NCBI GenBank assembly: GCA_947095585.1
Contig: OX352761.1
Coordinates: forward strand, 26,813,777-26,877,776
Origin: Nephrocerus scutellatus
Lineage: Eukaryota; Arthropoda; Insecta; Diptera; Pipunculidae
Direction of reading: 5' to 3'
Length of the DNA: 64,000 nt
The notes beneath the pieces are model-generated. The model did no database searches and was not told where the DNA came from. It worked only from the letters and a program-made list of their open reading frames with translations. The first letter of the stretch is position 1. Every line of letters starts with the position of its first letter. The position numbers and the translations under genes are program-made. Shown one piece after another: positions 46,508 through 57,584 of this stretch.

Positions 46508-47324
46508 ATTGTTTAATTGCTATATATCTTATCTTGTTCGTTGAGGCCTCACTAAAAACAGGTAGACCGTATACACCGCATGTATCCTATGCATAATATC
46601 CCACTGTAAATTGTAGATACTCTCACTGTGAATGCGGTTAAAAACACAGCAGCGGCAAAGCTTGTGCTGCACAAAAAATGGCAGGCGGTCGGTATGCACG
46701 AAGTTGCGGCTGCATTTTAAGCCGACTTAGTCTGCTTGTAGAAAAATGACATTTGCATTTAAAGTGGCTGGGTAAACTGCGCAGTCGAATTTTTACTTTT
46801 TTTATCCGATACCCTGCTCTGCCTTGGCTGCAAAGCTGAATTTCTTATCAACAAGCAGCATAAACTGCACAGCGGCTGAATTCTTGACCGCAGCCTGTTT
46901 TAGTTTTTGCATACATTTGAGTACATATTTATTGGTTTGCGGTTTTAATATCGTTTTGACAGATATGAATGTACTTGAATTTAAAAAAAAAAAAAAAGAC
47001 TACCAAAAATGTCCGAATCGATATACGTAACTATGGGTCTATTCTTTTATTCTACCCGAGCGAATATAGTTACCCGGAGTACACCACGCGAATGTTGCAC
47101 GACTTTAAAATATTCGGTGTGTACACTAACTACTCGATCTTACTCTGCCTTAGGCTGATATTCATATCAGAGTAAAAAAAAGAAACCATGTCGTGCTCGT
47201 GCTTCGCAAAAAAAACACAGAGTACAGAGTAAAATAACCCCGGTTGAATAAAAAAAAAAACCGTGTAAATATTTGACATACACTGCTCGCTCGGGTTGAA
47301 TAAAAAAACTGACCCTATAACTAA
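46508..47324. other. Intergenic, nothing recognised
   Basis: No gene is supported. The frame at 46824-47030 crosses a low-complexity A run. No splice-site pair links any of the short frames here. Confidence 0.5.
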
Positions 47325-47645
47325 TGTCGATTTTTTTTTGTTTTAGCAATCTGCGGTCGAGCGTAGATTTTTTCTCGAAAAAACGAACACGAAAGCCGAG
47401 AATCTTTTGTTTACATTGTTTGTTGCATGTGTGTGTGATGTGTTTTACCTAAACCAAATGACATCAGTTGTTGGTGTTAGTAAAAGAGGGGTAAATCTCC
47501 CAAAATATCAAGAGCTGTTTGAGGGGAAATCCAATCTACCGTAGATTGGTTTTTTGGAATAAACGAACAACTTGACAGCCAAAAAAGCACTCTACGGTAG
47601 ATTTTTTTTTAAAAAAAACTTGACATAAGAGCAATGCTTTTAGTG
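47325..47645 (+). repeat. Dispersed repeat family B, copy 4
   Basis: Matches 34305-34620: TTTTAGCAATCTGCG, GATTTTTTCTCGAAAAAACG, AACACGAAAGCCGAGAATC, TAAATCTCCCAAAATATCAA, then CTACCGTAGATTGGTTTT. A shorter copy is at 37720-37815. Confidence 0.7.
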
Positions 47646-47790
47646 ATGGATTTTGATGACTACAAGCCTTGCTACAACATTTCATTCCACTCTATTCCAT
47701 TGTTATTGTATGGATTTGGTCCATTGATTTTTTTAAATATTTTATAAGTGATAACTTATCGGTTACCGAGCATTAGCATAAAAACACAAA

Positions 47791-47920
47791 GGGCGTATTT
47801 TATTTGCCGAGGAATAAGGAATTAGAAGTTAAAAAACAGCAAGTTTTTTTATTCCAAAGAAGGAATAAGATAGTGCAGTTGGTGTTGTAATTCCTTATTC
47901 CTCGGCAAATAAAATACAGC
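47791..47920. mobile_element. MITE family M1, copy 4 (best preserved ends)
   Basis: Left end GGGCGTATTTTATTTGCCGA, right end CTCGGCAAATAAAATACAGC, nearly perfect inverses. The interior keeps AAACAGCAAG, CCAAAGAAGGAATAAGATAG and TGCAGTTGGTGTTGTAATTCC. Confidence 0.88.
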
Positions 47921-48104
47921 TAAATAGTAAATAGGTCTGGATTGTGTTCATTTACTCTAGATTATAATATTATTGTTACGAAAAGTAGTTAGTAGTACAT
48001 TAAAAGGAATAAGAATTTAGAATTAAGAAATTTTGTAAATTGTTATTTCTAACCGTACTCGAAAAATTAGTAAAGAGACCTGAAAATAGAGACTAATCGT
48101 AATG

Positions 48105-48425
48105 TGATAGGGCCCCGGGGTCGGTGGGCACCCATACAAATTTTATAAAAAAAAGTTCCCGATTTTCTTCAAATTTTATACACATGTTTATCTTCGATGG
48201 ACAACAATTTTTGTAAATATTTGGAAGTGATTGGGCTCCGGAGTCGGGGGGCACCCAAACAAATTTTATAAAAAAAATACAGGATTTTCTTCAAATTTTA
48301 TACGCATGTGTATCTCCGATGGACAACACTTTTTGTAAGTATTTGTAGTGATCGGGCCCCGGAGTCGGGGGGGCACCCAAACAAATTTTATAAAAAAATA
48401 CACGATTTTCTTCAAATTTTATATT
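48105..48425 (-). repeat. Minisatellite R1, about 2.5 units
   Basis: Two full units and part of a third, of about 122 bp, with GGGCCCCGGGGTCGG, CACCCATACAAATTTTATAA, CGATTTTCTTCAAATTTTAT, and CACATGT.TATCTYCGATGG. Opposite orientation to 19440-20740. No terminal motif is present. Confidence 0.85.
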
Positions 48426-48739
48426 TTTATGAGTTGCATTTTTGTGTACTGAATTTATTATCATGTTATGTTTAATTTTTTTTGTTTCTGTTATTTTTGT
48501 TGTAATAAATAAATTATAACCGTTTGAATTTTTTTATTTAATTTCCGGAAAATGATGCGAATTTAATTCTTAAAAAATAGGAAAAACGTCTGAAAAGATA
48601 TACTGAAATTAACAATTCTGGTTCATTTTATTAGGAAAGCTAATTGCTATTCATATTCTTTTGTTAATAAAATGCTGCTTATAATACTAAAAGTACGGGA
48701 ACAGACCTAATGACTTTAACATTAATAGAGCTCGTGTTA

Positions 48740-48883
48740 GGCGGAATTTATTTGCCAAGCAATAAGGAATTCGAATGTCAAAACCAGCAAACAGCAGGTT
48801 TTCTTATTCCAAAGAAGGAATAAGATAGTGCAATTGTGGTTGTAATTCCTTATTCCTCAGCATTTAAAATACATAATACAGCT
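48740..48883. mobile_element. MITE family M1, copy 5
   Basis: Left end GGCGGAATTTATTTGCCAAG, right end TCCTCAGCATTTAAAATACA. The interior is typical (AAACAGCAGGTTTTCTTATT, CCAAAGAAGGAATAAGATAG). It lies about 130 bp upstream of the FAM98 start codon. Confidence 0.85.
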
Positions 48884-49012
48884 GTTGTCATTTTCCGCCG
48901 GGTAGTGGCTTGCTTTGACTATTCTTACAGTCTTGCAGACAGTTGCCAGTTTTTTGCGTATACTTTTAATTTTTTTTCATTCAAAGTATATTGAGTTGAA
49001 ATATAAAATATA

Positions 49013-50515
49013 ATGGAAACTGAATTAGATATAATCGAATCACTTTCGGCCATAGGATACAAAGGAAACTGCCTGCAAAATGATGTCCTTACTAGCGCCC
49101 TAGAAGGCGGTTCACGCTCAGCAGATTTTCGTGGAATTGTCACCTGGCTGGCGCATGAATTGCATGTCCTGCGGAAAACCGATGAAAAAGTCGACAAAGA
49201 TGTCAACGATCCTAGTGAATTTTCCATGGAGCTGTCTGCTATGATAAAGGAACTAGGTTGTCCGTATCAACATTTTGTAGCTGGTCCACTTTCGGGACGA
49301 TTCCAGACAAAACAATCGCGTATTGCACTGTTGGAGTATCTTATTACTGAATTAATGACGACGAAAATGTGTCTCAAGCTGAAGCCGGCAGAAGGTTCGT
49401 ATATTATTCCGAAAATTGAAACAGACACCGCTCGGTCACTCGAACTTCTTACCAAAGATCTTTGTCTGGGCAAACCACCAGAGAATGTTGCGCCCAGGGC
49501 ACTTTTCGATAAGGTGAACTTTAGGCTCGAAGAAATGATTAAAAAAACTAACAAAGATGTACTTTGTGAGTCATTGCTAAAACCTGTGAAGCCACTCTCT
49601 AGCGCTCAATGGAAAAAATTGGAAGAGATATGTGCAAGTCTTGATGCCGAGTACAACATGCGTAGACAAGTCCTGTTTACTCGTTTGGAGGTTACCATTC
49701 AATCGTTTCAATGGTCTGACAAAATGAGAAATCGTGAAGATCAAATTGTCAATAAATATCAAATGAAAATTAAGGATCTCGACGAATTGAAATATGGTGG
49801 AGAGGATACAAACATAGTAGCTTTGCTTGCCGCTCGAACCGATCTGGCAATCATTGAAAAGACAAGCAGTGCCAATGTGCGGAAAAATACAGCTACGAAA
49901 ATTCAAAAGCATGTTATTGGTAGAGTTCCCGATCGTGGTGGCCGTGCAAATGAGCATGCTCCACCGCCACCGGAGATGCCATCCTGGCAGCAGCAGCGAG
50001 CGTCTGGACCTGCTGGTGGTGGTCGGGGTGGACGTGGAGGCGGTGGCGGTGGTTTCCAAACTGGTCGTGGTGGTGGTGCTGGTGGTGGAAGTGGACACTG
50101 GCAGCAAGGTGGTAATGACCACTTCAAAACACGTCCTCAGCAACAGTCTTTTGAGCAACGGTCACAGTTTGATAACCAAAATTGGGTAACAGGAAGCGGC
50201 CGAGTTCAAGGTACTGGATGGTCGCAAAAAGGCAGCGATAGAGGAGGTTTCAGTGACTCATACAATGACAGAAACAATCATGATAACAGCTTCCAGAAAA
50301 CCCATGGTGGTGGCGGCGGGGGAAATCCTTCATATGGCGGTGGTAATTCCTCATACGGAAGTGTCGGCTTTGGAAATTCTTCCTTTGGTGGTGGCCAGGG
50401 TCGTGGTCGTTCCACTTACAATCGAGGTGGTGGTGGTGGCGGACACAATGGAGAATTCGGCGGTGGACGAGGATACAGCGGCAGAGCTAGCGACTATAGC
50501 GGAAATCGCAGATAA
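49013..50515 (+). CDS. FAM98 family protein, tRNA-ligase-complex associated
   Basis: A single open exon of 500 residues. The N-terminus (LDIIESLSAIGYKGNCL, then LTSALEGGSRSADFRGIVTW and LGCPYQHFVAGPLSGRF) is the conserved FAM98 domain. It continues through a helical region to about residue 310 (MKIKDLDELKYGGEDTN, LAARTDLAIIEKTSS). The last 190 residues are a Gly/Arg/Ser-rich RGG-type tail, which in this family binds RNA and may be arginine-methylated. In vertebrates FAM98A/B work with DDX1, RTCB and C14orf166 in tRNA splicing and RNA transport; the fly role is inferred. No frameshift or premature stop is seen. The start is the first ATG of the frame, 12 bp after an in-frame TGA-rich leader. 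No close AATAAA is seen; one lies near 51030. Confidence 0.95.
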   Translation: METELDIIESLSAIGYKGNCLQNDVLTSALEGGSRSADFRGIVTWLAHELHVLRKTDEKVDKDVNDPSEFSMELSAMIKELGCPYQHFVAGPLSGRFQTKQSRIALLEYLITELMTTKMCLKLKPAEGSYIIPKIETDTARSLELLTKDLCLGKPPENVAPRALFDKVNFRLEEMIKKTNKDVLCESLLKPVKPLSSAQWKKLEEICASLDAEYNMRRQVLFTRLEVTIQSFQWSDKMRNREDQIVNKYQMKIKDLDELKYGGEDTNIVALLAARTDLAIIEKTSSANVRKNTATKIQKHVIGRVPDRGGRANEHAPPPPEMPSWQQQRASGPAGGGRGGRGGGGGGFQTGRGGGAGGGSGHWQQGGNDHFKTRPQQQSFEQRSQFDNQNWVTGSGRVQGTGWSQKGSDRGGFSDSYNDRNNHDNSFQKTHGGGGGGNPSYGGGNSSYGSVGFGNSSFGGGQGRGRSTYNRGGGGGGHNGEFGGGRGYSGRASDYSGNRR

Positions 50516-51199
50516 ACGGCATTTAAGAACAATCAAATAAGCATACATAAGCCAACTGTTAAGCTTTTTGTTGCATTTGTGCAAATGTTTGTACTTTTTT
50601 TTATATATAGAGTCATATATATACGAGATATATTGTATAATTTACCTCTTATAATATTGAAAACATTAATTTTCGTTAAATTATTGATTATAAAATATTA
50701 TACTTAAGAGATGCATTTGGCAATTAACTTTGAAAAGAAACACCAAGCTAAGCAATTTTTGCGCTTCAATCAATTACATTTAATCATTAGCATTCTAAAG
50801 TTCTTATTAGTAATTTTATTCGACTTAAATCGGTAGTATTTGTGGTGTTTAATTCTAAAATTTAAAAAAAAATTAATTAGATGTTGTTTAGGTCCAAAGT
50901 CACCATTCGAAAAATTCTAAAGTTATGCAACATAGAAATATCAATAATTTTACTATTGAATAATTTGTCAAATTGATGTAATTTTAAAATAATTTAACGG
51001 CGAAACAAAAAAATCATTTGAACTCAAATGAATAAATTACAGTTATATACGTATATGCATTGAATTAGCCTTTTATGTGTTTTAAATAATTAAATTTAAG
51101 TTAACAACCGTTTAAGCAACCATTTTTAAAGTCCTTAAAGTCTTTTACCAGAAAGTTTAAAGATAACCACAGTTGGCTGACCTATTAGCAACTCTTCTG
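50516..51199 (+). other. FAM98 3'UTR and AT-rich downstream DNA
   Basis: Probable 3'UTR running into intergenic DNA. A GAATAAATTA signal near 51029 is the clearest polyadenylation candidate. No other gene is visible. Confidence 0.45.
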
Positions 51200-51980
51200 C
51201 TATGTAAATGTGTTCAAGTGACAAGCAGGACGCGTTCCTGCAGTCTTCGAGTCTATTGACTTTGCAATGTATACGTCACCTATAAGTTTTATCGCTCGGC
51301 TCTGAATTTTATCTAGCAGATGCAAGGTAGTTTTAGAAGCACTTGACCATATTTGTCAATTGTACTCAAGTTTGGGGCGAATGAACTTGTAGATTGAAGC
51401 CAGATCAGTGGGAGTGAACTATTTCTTGCACCTTTCATCAGTTCGCAGTTTATTGTTAAAAAAACTAAACATTTCGCAGCATTTTTGGATATGGCGAATA
51501 TGTAGTCATTTCAACAAAGTTTTCAGTTTCCTCGATGCAATGGCCGAAGGCTTATGATTCGCCTGGACGTCGGAAGACAGCATTGTGTTTTAGAAGCGTT
51601 AAATTCTACTCTCTTATCTTCTGCCCATTTTATTATGCAGTCCATATGTGAGGGTGAGAAGCTGAGAGTGCTGTCATCGGCGAATGAGTGAACTGGATTA
51701 GAAAGTCACACACAAGAGATCTTTAATAAAAATGAGAAAGAGTGTTGGGGATAAAACAGAGACCTTGGGAACGCCAGTATTTAAGTGAAACAACTGGGAT
51801 TGATCGGTCCAGAAAATAACTCTAATCCAATGCAACAGCTTATCATCGACTCCACATGCATGCATATTTTGTTTAAAAGAGCTTGGTGCCAAAATCTATC
51901 AAATTCCTTTGAAATATCGAGTGCGTCGACTGTAGTGAAATTGTGTTCAGTACTTTAAAATGTGATTCAAATGAAATCGT
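51200..51980 (-). pseudogene. Jockey-type reverse transcriptase fragment
   Basis: Minus strand: a segment (51892-51698) with LLHWIRVIFWTDQSQLFHLN and GVPKVSVLSPTLFLIFIKDLL, where PQG of the RT motif has become PKV. After a frameshift comes a decayed FADD region (51680-51650) and the post-palm part to about 51210. No open frame spans it. Confidence 0.8.
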
Positions 51981-52129
51981 CCAATATCGCATTAGTAGCT
52001 GTTGAATGACCCTATTTATTTTCATAAACCCAAACCATTTTCCTCTTTTACTTTTTGTTTGTTCGAAAATGTACTATAAATTAGGAGGTTTTCCAAACTG
52101 CAACCAAAATGTGTTGTTTTATTTTATCA

Positions 52130-52420
52130 TCATATTTGGGCGAGGTCAGTACTTTTTCTCCACCAGGTCCCGATTTCGAGTCGACGCCATCCAGTTTGGT
52201 ATTCCTAAACTTTCGGCGTCCTGATCTAAGTCATACTTCCACCGTAGTCTTAACAGGCCTCGCCAGTGTCCCACCACCTAATTCTAATCCTAACGCAAAC
52301 AAATTTCCAAACAGAATCTTCTTGTTGTCTTGGTGTCTTTACTCTAAGAGCCGTACCACCTCCTTAATGAACGATTGTACATCATTTCTCAACTCCGCTG
52401 TCGAGCATATTTCCTAGTGA
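52130..52420 (-). mobile_element. Diverged 3' end of the RTE-like element
   Basis: The order TTATCATCATATTTGG, CCACCAGGTCCCGATTTCGA, CGCCATCCAGTTTGG, CCTAAACTTTCGGCGTCCTG parallels 57035-57160 and 14130-14270. It is an old copy, 3' end only. Confidence 0.75.
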
Positions 52421-52429
52421 AAGATTCGT

Positions 52430-53960
52430 CTCCTTAACCAAAGTAATGCTGGGCATTCACAGAGATTGTGCTCGGATGACTATTCATCTTCCGAGCTGAA
52501 CCTACACTCTGTCTCTGAACCCACACCAATTTTGATAAGGTGAAATCGCAAGCCTCAATGACCTTATAGAAAACTCACCAGCTTTCTAATGCTATCCCTA
52601 TTAAAATTAAAGATTTCCTTGTAGGAAAAGGGTTTGATTAATTGTTTGGGTGTAAGCCCCAAAACTCTTTTCCAGTGGGCCAGACGAAGTTTGTGTTCCC
52701 AACAATTTATCACTGCTGTGGCGGCAGCCCAGTTGACATTACAGTAGGGTTCAGGTCCTATGAACGCAGATTCTGAGCCACCCCTAGCTAGTTCATCTGC
52801 AGATTCGTTGCCTGCAATTGTCTGATGACCGGGGACCCAACCGAGTGTGACTTTGTTGTGTCTGACAGTACAGTGCATCGTAACAGTTTTTGACTGATTT
52901 GAGTCCATTAAATTGGACGACAGCGCTTTAAGTGCTGCCTGGCTATCTGAAAAGATCTAGCGCCTTTAATTCCTTTATTAAGGTTAATCCCGGCGCTGAT
53001 CTCAATGGCATGGAGTTCCGCCTGGAAAACCGAGGGACTTTTTCCTATTGGTATGGCGACTTTGGTTTTGGGTCCGAAAACACCACCTCCAACTCCAGTT
53101 TCCATCTTCGATCCATCTGTTAACCAGACCAGACATCTAGCGTCCAGTCCCGGAAATCCATTATACCAGCTTACCCGGTCCAATATTTCTACCTCAAATT
53201 TAATAAAAATAGCCATATCGTTCGCATAACCAATGCCTGATCTGTGAAGATTGACTACAAGATTGTCAAGGACTAGTGACCATAGAAGGGGAGAAAGCAC
53301 TCCCTCTTGGGGACATCACTTAACTGCAGTTACAGACACAGACACTCCTCCCGAGGGGGAAATAATATCTCGACTTTCAAGCATGGCCCTTTTCCAATTA
53401 TTGGTCGAGTCTTCGTTACCGCTGCTACTAATTGCCCTTGCAATAGAGTCGTAGCCATTGTTATCGAAAGCGCCCGCAATGTCAACGAAGGTTCCTTGGA
53501 ACGAAAATTTCCGGACTTTATCCGGACTGATGATTTTACCGGATAAACTATTTACCCTACTAGTAATACCTATAGACCCATTGGTTAGATGCGTTCGGGT
53601 ACGTGTATGGTACACGAGTAGACGAACGTTGGAAATGAACCTGGAATAGGGCTCTGATTGTATCCCCACGGTCCGACGTGTAGGAGCCATCGGCCCTTTT
53701 TAATAAATCTACACAGTTTGTCTGATTCTCAACTAATGCTTTATGGATTCTTGCAGCTACTGGCATTTCGACAATGTTTTCGCAGCATTTCCTCCAGCAC
53801 GTTTGGATCGTCTTAATGCGGAGTTATACTCTGTAAGGGCGAACCTATTTTTGTCCAACTCTTCGTGCATTAAGCATAGTTGAAGAGTTTTCTGACTTTC
53901 TTCCTAAGCTTAGCCAGCTGGTCGTTCCACCAGGGAACGTTTGGATCCTTTATTTAGTAT
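52430..53960 (-). pseudogene. Non-LTR element with RT and RNase H, degenerate
   Basis: Minus strand, right to left: pre-RT region (53766-53560); RT palm pieces with FVDIAGAFDNNGYDSIARAI and then VLSPLLWSLVLDNLVVNLHR and GIGYANDMAIF (YADD changed to YAND, abolishing a catalytic Asp). The frame jumps directly into RNase H (CLVWLTDGSKMETGVGG; VFQAELHAIEIS; VTLGWVPGHQTIAGNESADE), which keeps D, E, H and D. A C-terminal domain follows to about 52564. A deletion removed the region between palm and RNase H. The architecture fits the I/Loa/Outcast-like group. Confidence 0.85.
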
Positions 53961-54039
53961 ATCTTCATTACTACTAATAAGATATTCTAAAATATGTCCA
54001 GACCTCATGATGTGCATTTACATTGCATCCTATAAGGTA

Positions 54040-54640
54040 CTGGATGTTTCTGTTCCGGCAGTGCTCTATCAGACATACACAAACAAAATGATCGTGTGCG
54101 GTTAGAGGGAAAGTTCGACGAGAATGTGGATAAGCAAGTTGCTCATCGCAAGCATAAGCGTCGGCTTCTGTGATGGTTTAGGCATCTGTAATGGTCATTC
54201 TCCGCTAGTCTTTATCGATCCGGGCGTCAAGGTAAATCTAAAAGTGTACCAGGAAAAGGTATTCAATGATGATGCGTCGCTACCCGCTACAAAAAATTCG
54301 GTAATGACCGCTGGACATTCCAAGAAGACTCAGCATCATCACATAAAAAGCTCGTTTGACAAAACAATTTTTACAAAGTTTCTTTGCAACAATGGCCTCA
54401 AAACTCATCAGACTTGAATCCAATGGACTTCTTGATATGGTCCATTTTGAATTCCAAGGTGTCGACAAAAAAAATGAAAGTGTGGATGCATTGAAGACAG
54501 CTCTTCGTAGAGAATGGACCAAAATACCAATAGGCCACGTTCGTGCAGCATGCCATGCCTTCGTTAAGAGACCGCGCTATCATGTGCGCCAAAAATGGCT
54601 TTATCGAGCAGTAACATGTTTTTCATAAAATTTGAAATTT
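54040..54640 (+). pseudogene. mariner-type transposase remnant
   Basis: Frames on the + strand, broken by shifts, read ICNGHSPLVFIDPGVKVNLK and VYQEKV, then the region around the second catalytic Asp. The DLNPMDFLIW block (54412-54440) follows, and last SVDALKTALRREWTKIP and HAFVKRP. These are in the order of a mariner transposase C-terminal half. The N-terminal DNA-binding part is missing and at least two frameshifts are present, so it is inactive. Confidence 0.85.
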
Positions 54641-54936
54641 TAACATTCCCTACAAATTTACAAAATATTCATAAAAGACGAAATTACAGCCTTTTAATTT
54701 AGTAACACTTGAAACAGAGAAATGTAATAACTATATACAGAAGTAAACATTTCAAAATATCATGTGTTTTTACTGAGGTTATGATGTTGGAACGGGGTTA
54801 CAAACCGTTCTACGCTCTTTAATTTGTTTTCTCATATTTTTTGCAATTTATTTAATAACATCAGTTTGAACGTGTGTATATTTGAATTAACAAAGGACAT
54901 TTTTCTATCTTACCATTATTCAATTTTTGCTTTTTA

Positions 54937-55757
54937 AATTCTCTATATTAACTTCGCGTGCACGTGGCTGGCTGGGTGGCTGGCTGGCTGGTCAGATTTT
55001 CTGATCAATTTTTAACCCACTTCCCATAGCCCGATTTTATTGAAATTTTGCACACATGTATATTTCCAGTGACAATACTTTCTATTAAAATTTGGAAGTG
55101 ATCGGGCCCCGGTTTCGTGGGGCTCCCATACAAATTTAAAATAAAAATTACCCGATTTTTTTCACACATGTGTATACTCAATAAACAATACTTTTTCTAA
55201 AATTTGGTAGTGATCGGGCCCCGCGTTCGGCCGCAAGGCCCTTATAAATTTTTTTAATTTTTTATAGTGGGATCAGATACCGTCGTACTTTAATGACTGT
55301 GTTCGGTGTGTTCTGCGCAGTCGGCTGCGCTGCATGGTTTTGGTGGTGGAGAGAGAGAGAGAAATCTTAGCTCACGCACAAATGAACCCAGTAAATGAAA
55401 CGAGACATAAATGTTTTATGCTTAATTCAACTTAGTTACTTGTTTACTGAATTGTATTTTTATTGATGTCGTTTTTTTTGTTGTCAATATCAACTTACAA
55501 ATAGAACAAGTTTTCACAATATTCTGTCATTTCGCGTTTTCATAAATTAGTTCAGAGCAGTCAAAGAGTTCTCAAGATAAATGCTCGTGTTTCTTAGTTG
55601 CTCAGAGTATGAGCGTGATCTAAGTGCTCAGAATAAAATGATCTGAGCATTTTCTATTTTAACATCTGATGTCAAATGTCTCTTTCGATGATTTTCTCCT
55701 ACAATAAAAAAAATGACCCAGGATCGAGGGGCTCCCATATCAATTTCTGCGTTTAGA
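54937..55757 (-). repeat. Minisatellite family R1 with conserved end and unique interior
   Basis: Begins AAATTCTCTATATTAACTTC and GCGTGCACG, followed by a GGCTGGCTGG tract. Then come about two R1 units (GATCGGGCCCCGGTTTCG, CACATGTATATTTCC) to about 55275. A non-repetitive interior (55290-55690) contains a GAGAGAGAGAGAGA tract, and a short unit end (GGATCGAGGGGCTCCCATAT) closes at about 55757. This may be the most complete example of the R1 carrier element. Confidence 0.6.
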
Positions 55758-55857
55758 GAATTTAGATGAAAAATTTAAAATTTTATGGGTTGTTTTTTTT
55801 TATCATATTTTATCATATTTGTGCACGACAGCGTGCGAACTTACATACACATACATC

Positions 55858-55984
55858 AGCTGCATTTTATTTGCCAAGGAATAAGGAATTACAACACAAT
55901 TGCACTATCTTATTCCTTATGCTGCTGCTCTTTTGCTGGTTTTCAAATTCTAATTCCTTAGTCCTCGGCAAATAAAATACGCCT
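55858..55984. mobile_element. MITE family M1, copy 6
   Basis: Left end AGCTGCATTTTATTTGCCAA, right end CTCGGCAAATAAAATACGCC. The interior AATTGCACTATCTTATTCC is kept, while the second half is shortened. Confidence 0.85.
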
Positions 55985-56078
55985 ATAAAACACATTTCGT
56001 TTTCAATCTTTTCTTATTCTGTTTTTACGTTCCCACTAAAAATTAAAACGTAAATGTATGTACTGAAAGAACGTATAT

Positions 56079-56190
56079 CAAAAAAAGCACAAAAATTCAA
56101 AGCACCACGCTAAGCATTTGAGGCTTAGAAGCAGGTTAAAACAGACTCAAATGCTTATCGTGGTGTTTTGAATTTTTGTGCTTTTTTTGA
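56079..56190. mobile_element. Fold-back repeat with 45-bp arms
   Basis: The left arm (56079-56122) reads TCAAAAAAAGCACAAAAATT, then CAAAGCACCACGCTAAGC. The right arm (56147-56190) is its inverse. The loop is about 25 bp. It is distinct in sequence from M1-M3. Confidence 0.8.
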
Positions 56191-56394
56191 GCCTCAAATA
56201 TTCCAGATTTATATTATAAACATTGCAGCAATTTTCATTTATTTTATAACAGTTTTACCTGCTCCAGATCTACCACCTATTTTATTTTCTATATTTTATG
56301 GGGCTAGTTATCCTTTTTTTTTTATTATTTTAATATTATTTTATTTTATACTTTTTAGTTTTAACTTATAATACGGATAACTTTATTAACATGT

Positions 56395-57025
56395 GGATGG
56401 GATAGTTATATGAAAACCTCAAAAAGGCCCCCAAAATACCCCCAAAAGACTCCTAAAAGACCCTCTCAAGACACACTCAAGACCTTAAGACCCCCCTCAA
56501 GAGTCCCTTAGTACCCCCTCAAAACCCCACAAAATTTTTTTCCAAAACCCGCTGAAGACCCTCCTTAAATCTAACTCAAGATTCCAATAAGACCGCCCTC
56601 AAGACCATCTCAACACCCAATCAAGAACCTCTGAAAACCCCTTAAGACCATCTTAAGCTCCCACTCAAGGCTCACTAAATACCACATTAAGAATGCCTCA
56701 AGACCCATCTGAAGATCACTCAAAACTCCCTTAAAGGCCCCCTGAAGACCACACGCAAAATAATCTACCCCCCCCCCCCATTTCAAAACTTCCCGAAACC
56801 CTCCTAAAGAACCCCTTCAAACCCTCTCAAGACCCACGTAAGACTCCTCTCAAGACTTCCCTTAAAACCCTCTCAAGACTTCCTCAAGACCCTACTAAAG
56901 ATTCTCTCAAAACCCTCTCGCGACACCCTCAAGACCCCTTCAGGACTACAATCAGAACCCTCTCAAAAACCCTTTAAGCTCCACTAAAATCCACCTTTAC
57001 AACCCACTAAAAACCCCTCAAGACC
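56395..57025 (+). repeat. C-rich degenerate CTCAAGACCCC array, left part
   Basis: Dense imperfect repeats of CCCTCAAGACC and variants (CTCAAAACCC, CTTAAGACCC) at an irregular 9-14 bp spacing. The + strand is almost G-free apart from the AAGAC and GAG words. There is no reading frame. It is strongly different in composition from the AT-rich surroundings. Confidence 0.88.
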
Positions 57026-57032
57026 ACCCTCA

Positions 57033-57574
57033 TCATTATCATCATATTTGGCTCTACAACCGGGGTCCGGTCCTGGCCTCCCGCAAAAAGTCTCTCCACC
57101 GGTCCCGATTTCGAGCCGATGTCATCCAGTTTGGCATCCCTAAACTCTGGGCGTCCTGGTCTACGCCATCCTTCCAGCGTAGGCTTGGCCGGCCTCGCTG
57201 TCGTGTTCCATAAATCCTTCCGCAAAGGACTTTCCGAGCAGGATCCTCTTCGCTCATGCGAGCTAGGTGTCCTGCCCACCGGAGCCTACTTTGCTTAATT
57301 TTCTTCACGATGTCGACATTGCGGTAACGCTCGTAGATCTCATCATTATAGAGTCTCCGGAACCGTCCTTCCTCACATACGGGGCCAACAATTCTCCGTA
57401 AGACTTTTCTCTAGAACGCGGCTAAGAGGTCAGAATGCTTTTTGCTAAGCACCCAAGTCTCGGATCCATATTTAAGTACTGATATGACCATTGTCTTATA
57501 TATCAGCAGCTTGGATGTTATGGTTAAGTTCCTGGATTTAAAGAGTCTTGACAGGCTATAGTAGGCTTTAAGCA
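57033..57574 (-). mobile_element. RTE-like 3' end inserted in the C-rich array, 10-bp duplication
   Basis: Minus strand: the C-terminal end of an RTE-like ORF2, with SETWVLSKKHSDLLAAF (then a TAG), VDIVKKIKQSRLRWAGHLAR, RQRGRPSLRWKDGVDQDAQS and a stop near 57054, then a tail of ATG/ATT repeats. The insertion is flanked by ACCACCCTCA at 57023-57032 and 57575-57584. The 5' truncation is strong. It is the best preserved of the three related tails (others at 14128 and 52130). Confidence 0.88.
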
Positions 57575-57584
57575 ACCACCCTCA

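Noticed and set aside
49577..50158. 193-codon antisense frame over FAM98
   Set aside because: Thr/Ser runs mirror the Gly-rich RGG tail on the coding strand; a shadow.
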